From DASTGO01 sp035719045 (GTDB taxonomy: Bacteria > Actinomycetota > Actinomycetes > Actinomycetales > Kineosporiaceae): a DNA stretch of 27,238 nucleotides. Under the pieces are notes generated by a model. That model searched no databases. It was not told the origin of the DNA and worked only from the letters and a program-made list of their open reading frames with translations. Position 1 is the first letter of the stretch. Each line of letters begins with the position of its first letter. The translations under genes were made by a program, and so were the position numbers. Positions 1 through 6,722 of the stretch are shown here, piece by piece. The stretch lies in the NCBI GenBank assembly GCA_035719045.1, contig DASTGO010000064.1, positions 1 through 27,238 on the forward strand, read 5' to 3'.

Positions 1-200
1 GCATCCCCCACCAGCGCACCGGAATCGGCCAGCCACCGCGCCGACCGGGTCACCTCCGGCGCGATCTGCATCAACTCCTGGCCGGCCGCCAGCCACAACT
101 GCGCCAGATCATTGATCTCATCCTCGTCCACCGCCGGCCACCCGTCACCGGTCAGGACATGGAACATCTCCGCAGCCCACGGCGGAACCTCAAGACCCAC
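1..200 (-). CDS. WXG100-like (CpnT-type) N-terminal domain protein, partial
   Basis: Reading the minus strand from a GTG at 200-198 gives an open frame to the window edge (66 codons) that is too short and too edge-bound to appear as a long ORF. It begins V-G-L-E-V-P-P-W-A and then has GDGWPAVDEDEI followed by an amphipathic helix (NDLAQLWLAAGQEL). The pattern (M)GLxVPxxA...WPxxDED...LAxxW is the signature start of the actinobacterial WXG100-like domain heading long secreted polymorphic toxins and CpnT-like proteins, exported by type VII-related routes. The GTG is chosen because it reproduces this family start exactly; the Shine-Dalgarno match (GGTGG) is weak. The effector domain lies outside the window, so the toxin activity is unknown. 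Third codon positions are less GC-biased than in neighbouring genes (many GAT, GGT, AAT), which may hint at transfer. Confidence 0.72.
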   Translation of the reverse strand, partial: MGLEVPPWAAEMFHVLTGDGWPAVDEDEINDLAQLWLAAGQELMQIAPEVTRSARWLADSGALVGD

Positions 201-497
201 AACCCACCACGCACACCGTGCGAATCGAAGGAGCAGCGTGAGCCCGGCTCCCCACGCACCGACACCCGACGCCACCCACACCAGCGAACCCGCACAGGGC
301 ACGACGCCCATGGTTGGGCCGGATGAGCCTGACCTTGCCATGTAAACGCTTACATGACAAGTGGCCTCGCATCCGTGACAAATGACCCACTCTCACGGCC
401 AGCGTGACGGGGGCGCGGTGGCCCGATCCGTCCGGGCTCCGGACCTCCCGTCGGTGAGGAGCCGTTGACGGTCCTGGTGCGGCCACCCCGACCGGAA
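201..497. other. Intergenic region between fbiC 3' end and WXG100-like gene
   Basis: No convincing gene is present; the open frames here are shadows. It contains a short GC hairpin downstream of the fbiC stop (GTCCGG 430-435 with CCGGAC 439-444, 3-nt loop), which could be a weak terminator. It also contains a strong LacI-type palindrome at 339-356, listed separately. On the minus strand a TTGTCA (360-355) directly abuts the palindrome and could be a -35 element for the WXG100-like gene, but I see no good -10 at the right distance. Confidence 0.5.
339..356. promoter_or_regulatory. LacI/GalR-family (cre-like) operator palindrome
   Basis: The sequence CATGTAA-ACGC-TTACATG has 7-bp perfect arms around a central CG. 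The core TGTAAACGCTTACA fits the LacI/GalR-family operator form (TGNNANCGNTNNCA, as in catabolite-repression cre boxes). It is unusually AT-rich for its surroundings. It lies about 140 bp upstream of the minus-strand WXG100-like gene and downstream of fbiC, so the former is the likelier target. No LacI-family regulator is encoded in the window. Confidence 0.6.
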
Positions 498-3035
498 TCA
501 GCCGACGAGGACGGGCGTGTCGTCGAGAAGCTGGTACAGGGTGCCGCGACGGCTCAGGGTCCGGCCGGCGGCCTCGGCGATCCCCCGCAGCCGGGACTCG
601 TCGATGAGCTGGCCGTGGGCGGCCCCGGCGGCCCGGCTGATGTTCTCCTCCATCAGGGTGCCGCCGAGATCGTCCACCCCCGCGGCGAGCAACTGCCGGA
701 TGCCCTGCGTCCCGAGCTTCACCCAGGACGCCTGGATGTGGTCGATCGCCCCGTGGTAGACGATCCGGGCGACGGCGTGCAGCAGCAGGACCTCCCGCCA
801 GGTGGGTCCGCGACGGGACCGCCGCTTGAGGTAGATCGGGGCGGCCATGTGCACGAACGGCAGCCCGACGAACTCGGTGAATCCACCGGTGCGCCGCTGC
901 AGGTCCCGGGTGCGCAGCAGGTGCCGGGCCTGGTGCTCCGGCCGCTCGATCGAGCCGAACATCATCGTCACGTTGGACCGCAGGCCGACGGCGTGTGCGG
1001 TCTCGTGGCAGTCCAGCCACTGCTGGGTGCTGATCTTGTCCGGGCAGAGCACCGCGCGGACCTCGTCGTCGAGGATCTCCGCTGCCGTCCCGGGCAGTGA
1101 GCGCAGACCGGCCTCCTTGAGCCGGAGCAGGTACTCCCGCAACGGTTCCCCGAGCCGGCGGGCCCCCTCGGTGACCTCCAGTGCGGTGAACCCGTGCAGG
1201 TGCATCCCGGGGACGGCGGCCGCGGCGGCGCGGGCCACCTCGACGTAGTAGTCCCCGTCGAAGCTGGGGTGAATGCCGCCCTGCAGACAGACCTCGGTCG
1301 CGCCGAGCTCGGCGGCCTCCCGGACCCGGTCGGCGATCTCCTGCAGGGTGAGCAGGTAGGGGGTGCCGCGCAGGTTGAGTGTCAGCGGGCCCTTGGAGAA
1401 CCCGCAGAAGCTGCACTTGAACGTACACACGTTGGTGTAGTTGATGTTCCGGTTGCGGACAAAGGTCACCGCGTCGCCGTTGACCACCGCTCGCAGCTCG
1501 TCGGCCAGGGCCGCCACGGCCGCGACCTCGGGTCCACGGGCGGACAGCAGCGCGACCACCTCGGCCTCGCCGAGCTCCTGCCCGGCCCGGATCCCGGCCA
1601 GCACCTCGGCCACCCGTCCCGCCGTCGAGCCCGTTGTCCCTGAGCCGGCTGTCCCTGAACTGGTTGTCCCTGAACTGGTTGTCCCTGAACCGGTTGCTCC
1701 TGAACTGGTTGTCCCCGGGTTGGTCTCCTCGGTGTCGGCTGCCCCGCAATCCGTTGCGGCCGAAGGGATCAGCACGGTCGGGGCGACGTCGGTGCCGGAG
1801 TACCAGGCGGTCGAGCGGCGGGCGGACAGCATCACCTCGGCGCCGGTCCCGACGTTGACGGCCTCGCGATAGCGTTCCGGCAGAACACTTCCCGGGTCGT
1901 CGCGGGCCAGGCCGTGGGCGTCACTGCGGTCGAGCACGCAGAAGTGCAGGTCCGGGTCGACCCACCGCCCGGCGTCGAGGGCGAACTCCGGGTAGATGGT
2001 CAGCCGGGGCGCCAGCGCCAGACCGCGGCTCTCGGTCGCGGTGCGCAGCCGTTCCAGATGCGGCCAGGGGCGTTCGGGGTTCACGTGGTCGGCGGTCACC
2101 GGGGAGACCCCGCCCCAGTCGTCGATCCCGGCGTCGAGCAGGGCCGCGAAGTCGTCGGACAGGTTGGGCGGCGCCTGCACGTGGACGTCCGGCGGGAGGA
2201 TCAGCCGGGCCAGGGCGATCGCCTGCAGATGCTCCGCGGGCGGGCAGGCCGGCTCGTCCCGCATCGCCGTGCCGGGCTTGGGCAGGAAGTTCTGGACGAT
2301 CACCTCCTGGACATGCCCGTGCCGGGAATGGCTGGCGGCGACGGCCTGCAGAGCGGCGATCCGGTCCGCCAGGGTCTCGCCGATCCCGACCAGGATGCCG
2401 GTGGTGAACGGGATCGCCAGCTCCCCGGCCGCCTCGAGGGTGTCCAGACGCCGCTGCGGAGACTTGTCCGGGGCGCCGCGGTGGGCCGCCAGCCCCGGGT
2501 TCAGCGACTCCAGCATCATGCCCTGGCCGATGCTGACCTCCCGCAGCGCCGCCAGCTCCGGCCGTGGCAGCGCCCCGGCATTGGCGTGCGGCAGCAGGCC
2601 GGTCTCGGTGAGCACCAGCGCGCACATCGCGATCAGGTACTCCACGGTGGAGGAGTAGCCGTGGGCGGTCAGCCAGTCCCGGGCCTGCGGGTAACGGTCC
2701 TCGGGCTGCTCGCCCAGGGTGAACAGCGCCTCGTGGCAGCCTGCGGCCGCGCCCTGCTCGGCGATCGCCAGGACCTGCTCCGGCGACAGGTAGGGCTCCT
2801 GTGCCCGGGCCGGGGACTGGGCGAACGTGCAGTAGCCGCAGCGGTCCCGGCACAGGTGGGTCAGCGGGATGAACACCTTGGGCGAGTAGGTGATCCGCGT
2901 TCCGGTCCGGCCGTCGCGGACCTGTCGCGCCAGCCGGTGCAACTCGTCGCCGGGCAGGGCCAGCCAGCGCGCGACGTCGGCGGTGGTCGTCGGGTCGGGT
3001 GGCAGGGACACGGTGCCTCCAGCGGTTCTGCTCAT
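498..3035 (-). CDS. fbiC: FbiC, 7,8-didemethyl-8-hydroxy-5-deazariboflavin (FO) synthase
   Basis: This 845-residue fused radical-SAM enzyme makes FO, the deazaflavin chromophore of coenzyme F420, from tyrosine and 5-amino-6-ribitylamino-uracil in the cytoplasm. The N-terminal CofG half has a CX3CX2C cluster motif (CRDRCGYC, Cys62/66/69). The C-terminal CofH half has a second one (CTFKCSFC, Cys537/541/544). Fusion of the two halves in one gene is the actinobacterial arrangement. The halves are joined by a low-complexity Ser/Gly/Thr linker encoded by a 15-bp tandem repeat. The start is the ATG at 3035-3033 (MSRTAGGTV). It lies inside a 17-bp tandem duplication and overlaps the stop of a 6-codon upstream ORF; the ribosome-binding site is weak (GAAG). 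Both catalytic halves look intact. No other F420 gene is in the window. Confidence 0.97.
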   Translation of the reverse strand: MSRTAGGTVSLPPDPTTTADVARWLALPGDELHRLARQVRDGRTGTRITYSPKVFIPLTHLCRDRCGYCTFAQSPARAQEPYLSPEQVLAIAEQGAAAGCHEALFTLGEQPEDRYPQARDWLTAHGYSSTVEYLIAMCALVLTETGLLPHANAGALPRPELAALREVSIGQGMMLESLNPGLAAHRGAPDKSPQRRLDTLEAAGELAIPFTTGILVGIGETLADRIAALQAVAASHSRHGHVQEVIVQNFLPKPGTAMRDEPACPPAEHLQAIALARLILPPDVHVQAPPNLSDDFAALLDAGIDDWGGVSPVTADHVNPERPWPHLERLRTATESRGLALAPRLTIYPEFALDAGRWVDPDLHFCVLDRSDAHGLARDDPGSVLPERYREAVNVGTGAEVMLSARRSTAWYSGTDVAPTVLIPSAATDCGAADTEETNPGTTSSGATGSGTTSSGTTSSGTAGSGTTGSTAGRVAEVLAGIRAGQELGEAEVVALLSARGPEVAAVAALADELRAVVNGDAVTFVRNRNINYTNVCTFKCSFCGFSKGPLTLNLRGTPYLLTLQEIADRVREAAELGATEVCLQGGIHPSFDGDYYVEVARAAAAAVPGMHLHGFTALEVTEGARRLGEPLREYLLRLKEAGLRSLPGTAAEILDDEVRAVLCPDKISTQQWLDCHETAHAVGLRSNVTMMFGSIERPEHQARHLLRTRDLQRRTGGFTEFVGLPFVHMAAPIYLKRRSRRGPTWREVLLLHAVARIVYHGAIDHIQASWVKLGTQGIRQLLAAGVDDLGGTLMEENISRAAGAAHGQLIDESRLRGIAEAAGRTLSRRGTLYQLLDDTPVLVG
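1633..1722. repeat. 15-bp tandem repeat encoding the FbiC inter-domain linker
   Basis: Six consecutive 15-bp units of the form GTTGTCCCTGAACTG (plus-strand reading, 0 to a few mismatches each) lie within fbiC. Because the unit is a multiple of three, each adds the five residues S-S-G-T-T (variants G-S-G-T-T, S-G-A-T). The array therefore lengthens the flexible CofG-CofH linker without breaking the frame. Confidence 0.9.
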
Positions 3036-3064
3036 ACTTCGGTGCGGCTCATACTTCGGTGCGG
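3031..3064. repeat. Perfect 17-bp tandem duplication over the fbiC start codon
   Basis: CTCATACTTCGGTGCGG occurs at 3031-3047 and again, without a gap, at 3048-3064. Each copy holds a minus-strand ATG (CAT on the plus strand). The proximal one is the fbiC start. Because 17 is not a multiple of three, the distal ATG is out of frame and opens a tiny upstream ORF. Confidence 0.95.
3032..3052 (-). promoter_or_regulatory. Six-codon upstream ORF (MSRTEV-stop) overlapping the fbiC start
   Basis: The duplicated ATG at 3052-3050 reads M-S-R-T-E-V and stops at TGA 3034-3032, which overlaps the fbiC ATG 3035-3033 as ATGA. This is the geometry of translational coupling. The uORF start has the same weak upstream context as fbiC. 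Whether it is translated is inference; the sequence arrangement itself is unambiguous. Confidence 0.45.
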
Positions 3065-3198
3065 ATGGTGCCCGGAGGGGGACGGCACCTCACCGTCGAG
3101 GGGCCACCCGCCGATGCTCGCCCGGCCCGCCGTCGTCGGCCACCCGGGTGTGGGCCGTTCGGAGGTGATCCGGCGCACCTTCCGATCGGGGCGGCATC

Positions 3199-3945
3199 AT
3201 GTCAGGCGTGACGAGCCGGCCGCCCACCCCCTCCCCGGAGCCGTCCCCGCCCGAAACCCCCCTCCCGCCGCTGGTGCCTGCGGTGCGGCCGGTCGCCGGG
3301 CGCGGGGTCCGCTGGTGGACCTCCCGGGTGGTGGTGGCCGCCGGGTACGGGGCAATGCTGCTCGCCGGGACCCTGCTGGTGCAGTCCCGCGACGCGACGG
3401 GCCGGCAGGCGGTGCTGCAGTGGGTCAGCACCAGCGTGGACAACCTGCTCGACCATCCCGTCGAGGCCATGGTGGCCTCGGCGTTCGTGATCGAGGGCGG
3501 GGAGCCGTACGGCTGGCTGGTGCTGGCCGTCGCCGGACTGGTGGCGCTGGCCTGGCGTCTGGGTCCCTGGCGGACCCTGGCCGTGGCCGGTGCGGCGCAT
3601 GTGCTGGGCACGCTGGTCAGTGAGGGGATCGTCGCCTGGCGGGTCCACCAGGGACTGCTGCCGCAGGCCAGCCGCCGGCTGCTCGACGTGGGGCCGTCCT
3701 ATGTGGTGGTGGCCGCCCTGGTCGGCGCCGTGGTGGCCGGGCCGCTGGCCTGCCGGATCGTGGGGGCGGCCGGTTTCGCCGTGCTCGCGCCGACGCTGTT
3801 CGACGGGCTCGCCGACCTGGACGTGCCGGCGGTGGGACACGTCTGCGCGGTCGTTCTCGGGGCCGGTCTGGCGGCCGTGTTGCGGCCCCGCCGGGTCGCC
3901 CGGCCCCCGATGATCAGCCCCAGAGCGGCACCGCCCGGACGGTGA
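3199..3945 (+). CDS. Rhomboid-like membrane protein
   Basis: This 248-residue protein has a Pro-rich cytoplasmic N-terminus (about 1-38) and then roughly six hydrophobic segments (about 42-62, 88-97, 105-119, 127-146, 166-186, 190-228). It resembles the actinobacterial rhomboid-like family: HVLGTLVSEG near 134, a GPSY motif with Ser167, and His214 (AVGHVCAVVLG) in the last helix. Ser167 and His214 sit where the rhomboid GxS nucleophile and catalytic His would be, so intramembrane protease activity is possible but unproven. The start ATG 3199 is preceded by ATCGGGG; a GTG at 3208 is an alternative. It is divergent from fbiC, with a 163-bp gap that holds the 17-bp duplication. Its substrate is unknown. 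Confidence 0.78.
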   Translation: MSGVTSRPPTPSPEPSPPETPLPPLVPAVRPVAGRGVRWWTSRVVVAAGYGAMLLAGTLLVQSRDATGRQAVLQWVSTSVDNLLDHPVEAMVASAFVIEGGEPYGWLVLAVAGLVALAWRLGPWRTLAVAGAAHVLGTLVSEGIVAWRVHQGLLPQASRRLLDVGPSYVVVAALVGAVVAGPLACRIVGAAGFAVLAPTLFDGLADLDVPAVGHVCAVVLGAGLAAVLRPRRVARPPMISPRAAPPGR

Positions 3946-3990
3946 GCCGGGGACCGGCCGGGCGGGTTGCCGTCCCGGGGCGGGGACGTG

Positions 3991-4485
3991 CTACCCGAGG
4001 GTCTCCTCGTCCTCCACGGTGACCTCGCGGCCGCCGAGCAGGGCACGCAGCGCGGGAAGGGCGGGCTCCTGCGGGCTGCCCAGCCGGAAGGCCAGCTCCC
4101 GCGCGGAGGAGTCGATCGCCCGGACCAGCACCCGGACCGGCCCGTCCGCAGGGTCGCCGTCGGCGTGCACCCGGACGTGGACGCCCCGCCCGCTGCCCTG
4201 CGCCGCCTGGTACGTCCAGTCCCGGACCAGCTCCGCCAGGGTGGATCCCGAGGCCAGCACGAGCTCGACCGCCCGGACGCCGAGCGCCTGCGCCAGCTCC
4301 CCGGTGGCCGCCGTCAGTTGCGCGTCGTCGATCGGGCCCGGGGCGACCACGACGACGGATCCCAGGGTGGAGGCGGTGGCCCCGGCGATCCCGAACAGCT
4401 CGCCGCCGGGTACGGCACGCCGCCAGGCTGCTGCCAGCCCGGGGTCCGCCACGAGGCCTGCGATCACGTCCGCCGTCGGTGTCAT
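3991..4485 (-). CDS. Conserved-looking hypothetical protein at the end of the redox operon
   Basis: This 164-residue soluble acidic protein has no signal peptide, membrane segment or cysteine motif, and I do not recognise its family. The ATG at 4485 has a good ribosome-binding site (AGGAGCTGGAC-ATG). It lies 102 bp downstream of the ferredoxin gene on the same strand, so it may be the last gene of the ApbE/NuoF-like operon or be separately transcribed. The C-terminus is acidic (VEDEETLG). A run of alternating hydrophobics (GSVVVVAPGP, VRVLVRAID, VHVRVHADGD) suggests an alpha/beta fold. An AGAT tetrapeptide near residue 34 is not a usable flavinylation site: it lacks the Ser/Thr-Gly-Ala-Thr/Ser pattern and export signals. 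Confidence 0.7.
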   Translation of the reverse strand: MTPTADVIAGLVADPGLAAAWRRAVPGGELFGIAGATASTLGSVVVVAPGPIDDAQLTAATGELAQALGVRAVELVLASGSTLAELVRDWTYQAAQGSGRGVHVRVHADGDPADGPVRVLVRAIDSSARELAFRLGSPQEPALPALRALLGGREVTVEDEETLG

Positions 4486-4587
4486 GTCCAGCTCCTGCCG
4501 CCGCCTCCGGGGCGGGTCCGGCTGATGGCCCGGGACCCGTCCGCCCGTCGGGGCCAGGGTAGTGCCCCGGCCGCCCAGGTTCGCCGA

Positions 4588-4857
4588 TCAGTCCTCGCGC
4601 AGCAGGAGGGCCAGCCGGGGGCAGGACACCACGGCGTCCCGGGCGTGCGGCAGCAGGTGCGGCGGGACCGCCATCCCGCGGGACAGGTTGCCCGCGCGTG
4701 GGATCGGGTACCCCCACGGGTCCTCGCCGAGCAGTTCCGGAAGCATCTCGAAGCAGTGGCCGCGGCCCTCGCACAGGGTCCAGTCGACCTGTAGCCGGGG
4801 TCCGGTCACCGGGCGGGACGGTGCCGGCGGGGCGGAGCTGGTGCGGGTGGCGCTCAT
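4588..4857 (-). CDS. Three-cysteine ferredoxin ([3Fe-4S]-type likely)
   Basis: This 89-residue protein has a disordered Ala/Pro/Ser N-terminus and then the single-cluster ferredoxin pattern VDWTLCEGRGHC...SCPRLAL. Only three cysteines are available (Cys29, Cys35, Cys79). The position usually filled by a further Cys in CXXCXXC clusters is Gly-His (GRGHC). This is the actinobacterial ferredoxin type that normally carries [3Fe-4S], often serving P450s or flavoproteins. The gene starts 24 bp after the NuoF-like stop and is probably its electron partner. ATG 4857 is preceded by GGGAGAACCCG. Confidence 0.85.
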   Translation of the reverse strand: MSATRTSSAPPAPSRPVTGPRLQVDWTLCEGRGHCFEMLPELLGEDPWGYPIPRAGNLSRGMAVPPHLLPHARDAVVSCPRLALLLRED

Positions 4858-4881
4858 CGGGTTCTCCCTGGACGGTCGGGG

Positions 4882-6129
4882 TCAGCGGCGGGCGGCCAGG
4901 CAATACCCGGCCAGATGCGCCTGGACGTCGTCGCTGAAGGTGCGCAGCGCGGTCCGGACCAGGCGGATCGTCCCGTCGGGGTGGTGGCAGGCGCCCCGGT
5001 TCTCGACGAGCGCGGTGAGCTGCTCGATCTGGCCGGGCAGCCGGCCGTCCCGCTCCGCGGCGGCGAGCCGGTCGAAGGTGTGCGCCAGATGCGGCAGGCC
5101 GAACATGCACGGACCGCACTGCTTGGCGCTGGAGTCCGCCAGGTACTGCACGATCCGGGCCGTGGTGTGCAGGCCGCACTCGTTGTCGCCGATCGCGACC
5201 AGGACGCCGGCACCGGGTGAGGCACCCCATGGGGTCAGGCCATCCCGGGACATCGGCGCGCGGGCCACGTCCCGGCCCGGGATCCAGGCCCCGTGGTACC
5301 CGCCGACCAGGACCGCCCGCAGCGGACGGGACGGCCCGCCCGCCCGGTCCAGCACCTCGGCGATCGTCGAGCCGTAGGGCAGTTCGACCACGCCGGGCGC
5401 CCGGACCGCGCCGCTGACCGTGGACAGGAAGGTGCCGGGCTGCTCCGGGGTGCCCACCGCGCGGAACCAGTCCGCCCCGAACCGGGCGATCAGCGCGACG
5501 TGGGCGAGCGTCTCGGCGTTCTGCACCAGCGTCGGGCGGCCCTTGACCCCGGACTCCACCACGAGGCTGCGCTTGAACTTCGGCAGTGCCGGCCCGCCCT
5601 CGATCGCGGACACCACGGCGGACTCCTCGCCGGAGACGAACCCGGCCGGCGCCTCGACCACGGTCACCGCCAGGGCGTCCCAGCCGGCCCGGCGGCGTTC
5701 GGTGATCGCCCGGCGCACGGTGTCGGCCGCGGTCCCGGCCTTGACGTAGAGGTACACGTCGCGGGCGTCCACCGCGGTCGCGGCGAGCTGCAGGCCGTCC
5801 AGCACCAGATGCGGGACGTGGGTGAGCAGGGCCGCGTCCTTGCCGCTGGCCGGCTCGCCCTCGGCGGCGTTCGCGACCACCACGGCCCGCCGCCCCCGGG
5901 ACACCGCGGCAACCTTCCGCCAGGTCGGGAAGGCCGCGCCGCCGCGGCCGGTCAGCCCGGACCGTTCCAGCTCGTCGAGCAGGGTCCCGGACCGTTCGTG
6001 GCGGGGTAGCGCGCCGAGCTTGCGGGCGTGTTCGGCCAGTTCGGTGGTGGCGCAGCCGGACAGCCGGGCGCCGCCCGGGGCAGCCACCCCCTCGGCGCGG
6101 TCGGCCACGGGTTCGGCGGTGGCGGTCAT
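4882..6129 (-). CDS. NuoF-like FMN/Fe-S NADH-oxidising subunit with SLBB domain
   Basis: This 415-residue protein matches the 51-kDa complex I subunit/NuoF family, which oxidises NAD(P)H through FMN and Fe-S. Visible motifs are the glycine-rich GRGGAAFPTW (61-70), NAAEGEPASGKDAAL (87-101), GEESAVVSAIEGGPALP (167-183), an SLBB/soluble-ligand region about 235-285, and a C-terminal Fe-S region. In canonical NuoF the N3 cluster motif is ESCGxCxPC plus a distal Cys. Here it reads SSAKQCGPC, so the first Cys is replaced by Ala335, leaving Cys338, Cys341 and Cys381. No other complex I gene is present, so this is a stand-alone redox module. ATG 6129 overlaps the upstream gene's stop (ATGA) and has a strong AGGAGG 7 nt upstream. 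Electrons probably pass to or from the adjacent ferredoxin. Confidence 0.85.
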   Translation of the reverse strand: MTATAEPVADRAEGVAAPGGARLSGCATTELAEHARKLGALPRHERSGTLLDELERSGLTGRGGAAFPTWRKVAAVSRGRRAVVVANAAEGEPASGKDAALLTHVPHLVLDGLQLAATAVDARDVYLYVKAGTAADTVRRAITERRRAGWDALAVTVVEAPAGFVSGEESAVVSAIEGGPALPKFKRSLVVESGVKGRPTLVQNAETLAHVALIARFGADWFRAVGTPEQPGTFLSTVSGAVRAPGVVELPYGSTIAEVLDRAGGPSRPLRAVLVGGYHGAWIPGRDVARAPMSRDGLTPWGASPGAGVLVAIGDNECGLHTTARIVQYLADSSAKQCGPCMFGLPHLAHTFDRLAAAERDGRLPGQIEQLTALVENRGACHHPDGTIRLVRTALRTFSDDVQAHLAGYCLAARR

Positions 6130-6722
6130 CGCTGGACCTCCTGGTAGGAACGGGGGTAGCGGGGCAGGGTGACGGTGGCGGGATTGCGGTCGAAGGAGTC
6201 CGAGACCCGCCAGCCGACGGCCAGGGCGACGGTAATGATGCTCAGAGCGCCGGCCGCCCACATCCACACCTGGCCCGCGTCGCTGCCGGTGCCGAGACCG
6301 TGCAGCAGAGCGACCGGCCAGGCGGCGTAGGCGGTCCAGTGGATCGCCCGCCAGGTGCCCGGGCCGAGCCTCAGCCGGATCAGGCTGGTGATCACCAGGG
6401 CGATCAGCAGGTCGCTGGCCAGGGTGCCCAGGCCCAGCCACAGCGGCCGGTAGGTGCCCTGGAACGGGACGAGCAGGTCGACGAGCTTGAGCTGCGCCCA
6501 CTTGTCGAACATCAGCGTGCCGACGTGGATCGCCAGGAAGACCAGGGTGAGCAGGCTCGAGCTGCGGTGCACGGCGGCCACGGCGAACCGCGGCAGGCCC
6601 GGCAGCGGGCGGCCCGAGCGGGTCGCGATCCCCAGTGCCACCACGAGCGTGAGCAGCAGCAGGGTGACCACACCGGTTCCCCGGGAGAGGTACCAGAACG
6701 CGGACGTGAGTGTGTCACTCAT
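6126..6722 (-). CDS. Ferric-reductase-like transmembrane b-type cytochrome
   Basis: This 198-residue polytopic protein has about five or six membrane helices. The histidines are paired for two b hemes: His52 and His66 in one region (AAVHRSSS...LAIH), His128 and His141 in another (AIHWTAYAAWPVALLH). This is the ferric-reductase-like transmembrane domain also found in MsrQ and NOX-type proteins, without their flavin domains. It would carry electrons across the membrane. Its ATG (6722-6720) overlaps the ApbE stop and its stop overlaps the NuoF-like start, both as ATGA, so the three genes are translationally coupled. The terminal acceptor is not evident in the window. Confidence 0.85.
   Translation of the reverse strand: MSDTLTSAFWYLSRGTGVVTLLLLTLVVALGIATRSGRPLPGLPRFAVAAVHRSSSLLTLVFLAIHVGTLMFDKWAQLKLVDLLVPFQGTYRPLWLGLGTLASDLLIALVITSLIRLRLGPGTWRAIHWTAYAAWPVALLHGLGTGSDAGQVWMWAAGALSIITVALAVGWRVSDSFDRNPATVTLPRYPRSYQEVQR

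Noticed and set aside
1914..3623. Long plus-strand open frame of 569 codons opposite fbiC
   Set aside because: Arg/Gly/Gln-rich composition and full overlap with the clearly conserved fbiC; a GC-rich shadow frame.
3947..3980. Hairpin between the rhomboid-like gene and the hypothetical gene as a terminator
   Set aside because: Only about five contiguous pairs, then a bulge, with a 17-nt loop; too weak to call.
3991..4485. AGAT sequence in the hypothetical protein as an ApbE flavinylation site
   Set aside because: It lacks the Ser/Thr-Gly-Ala-Thr/Ser pattern, a surrounding FMN-binding domain and any export signal.
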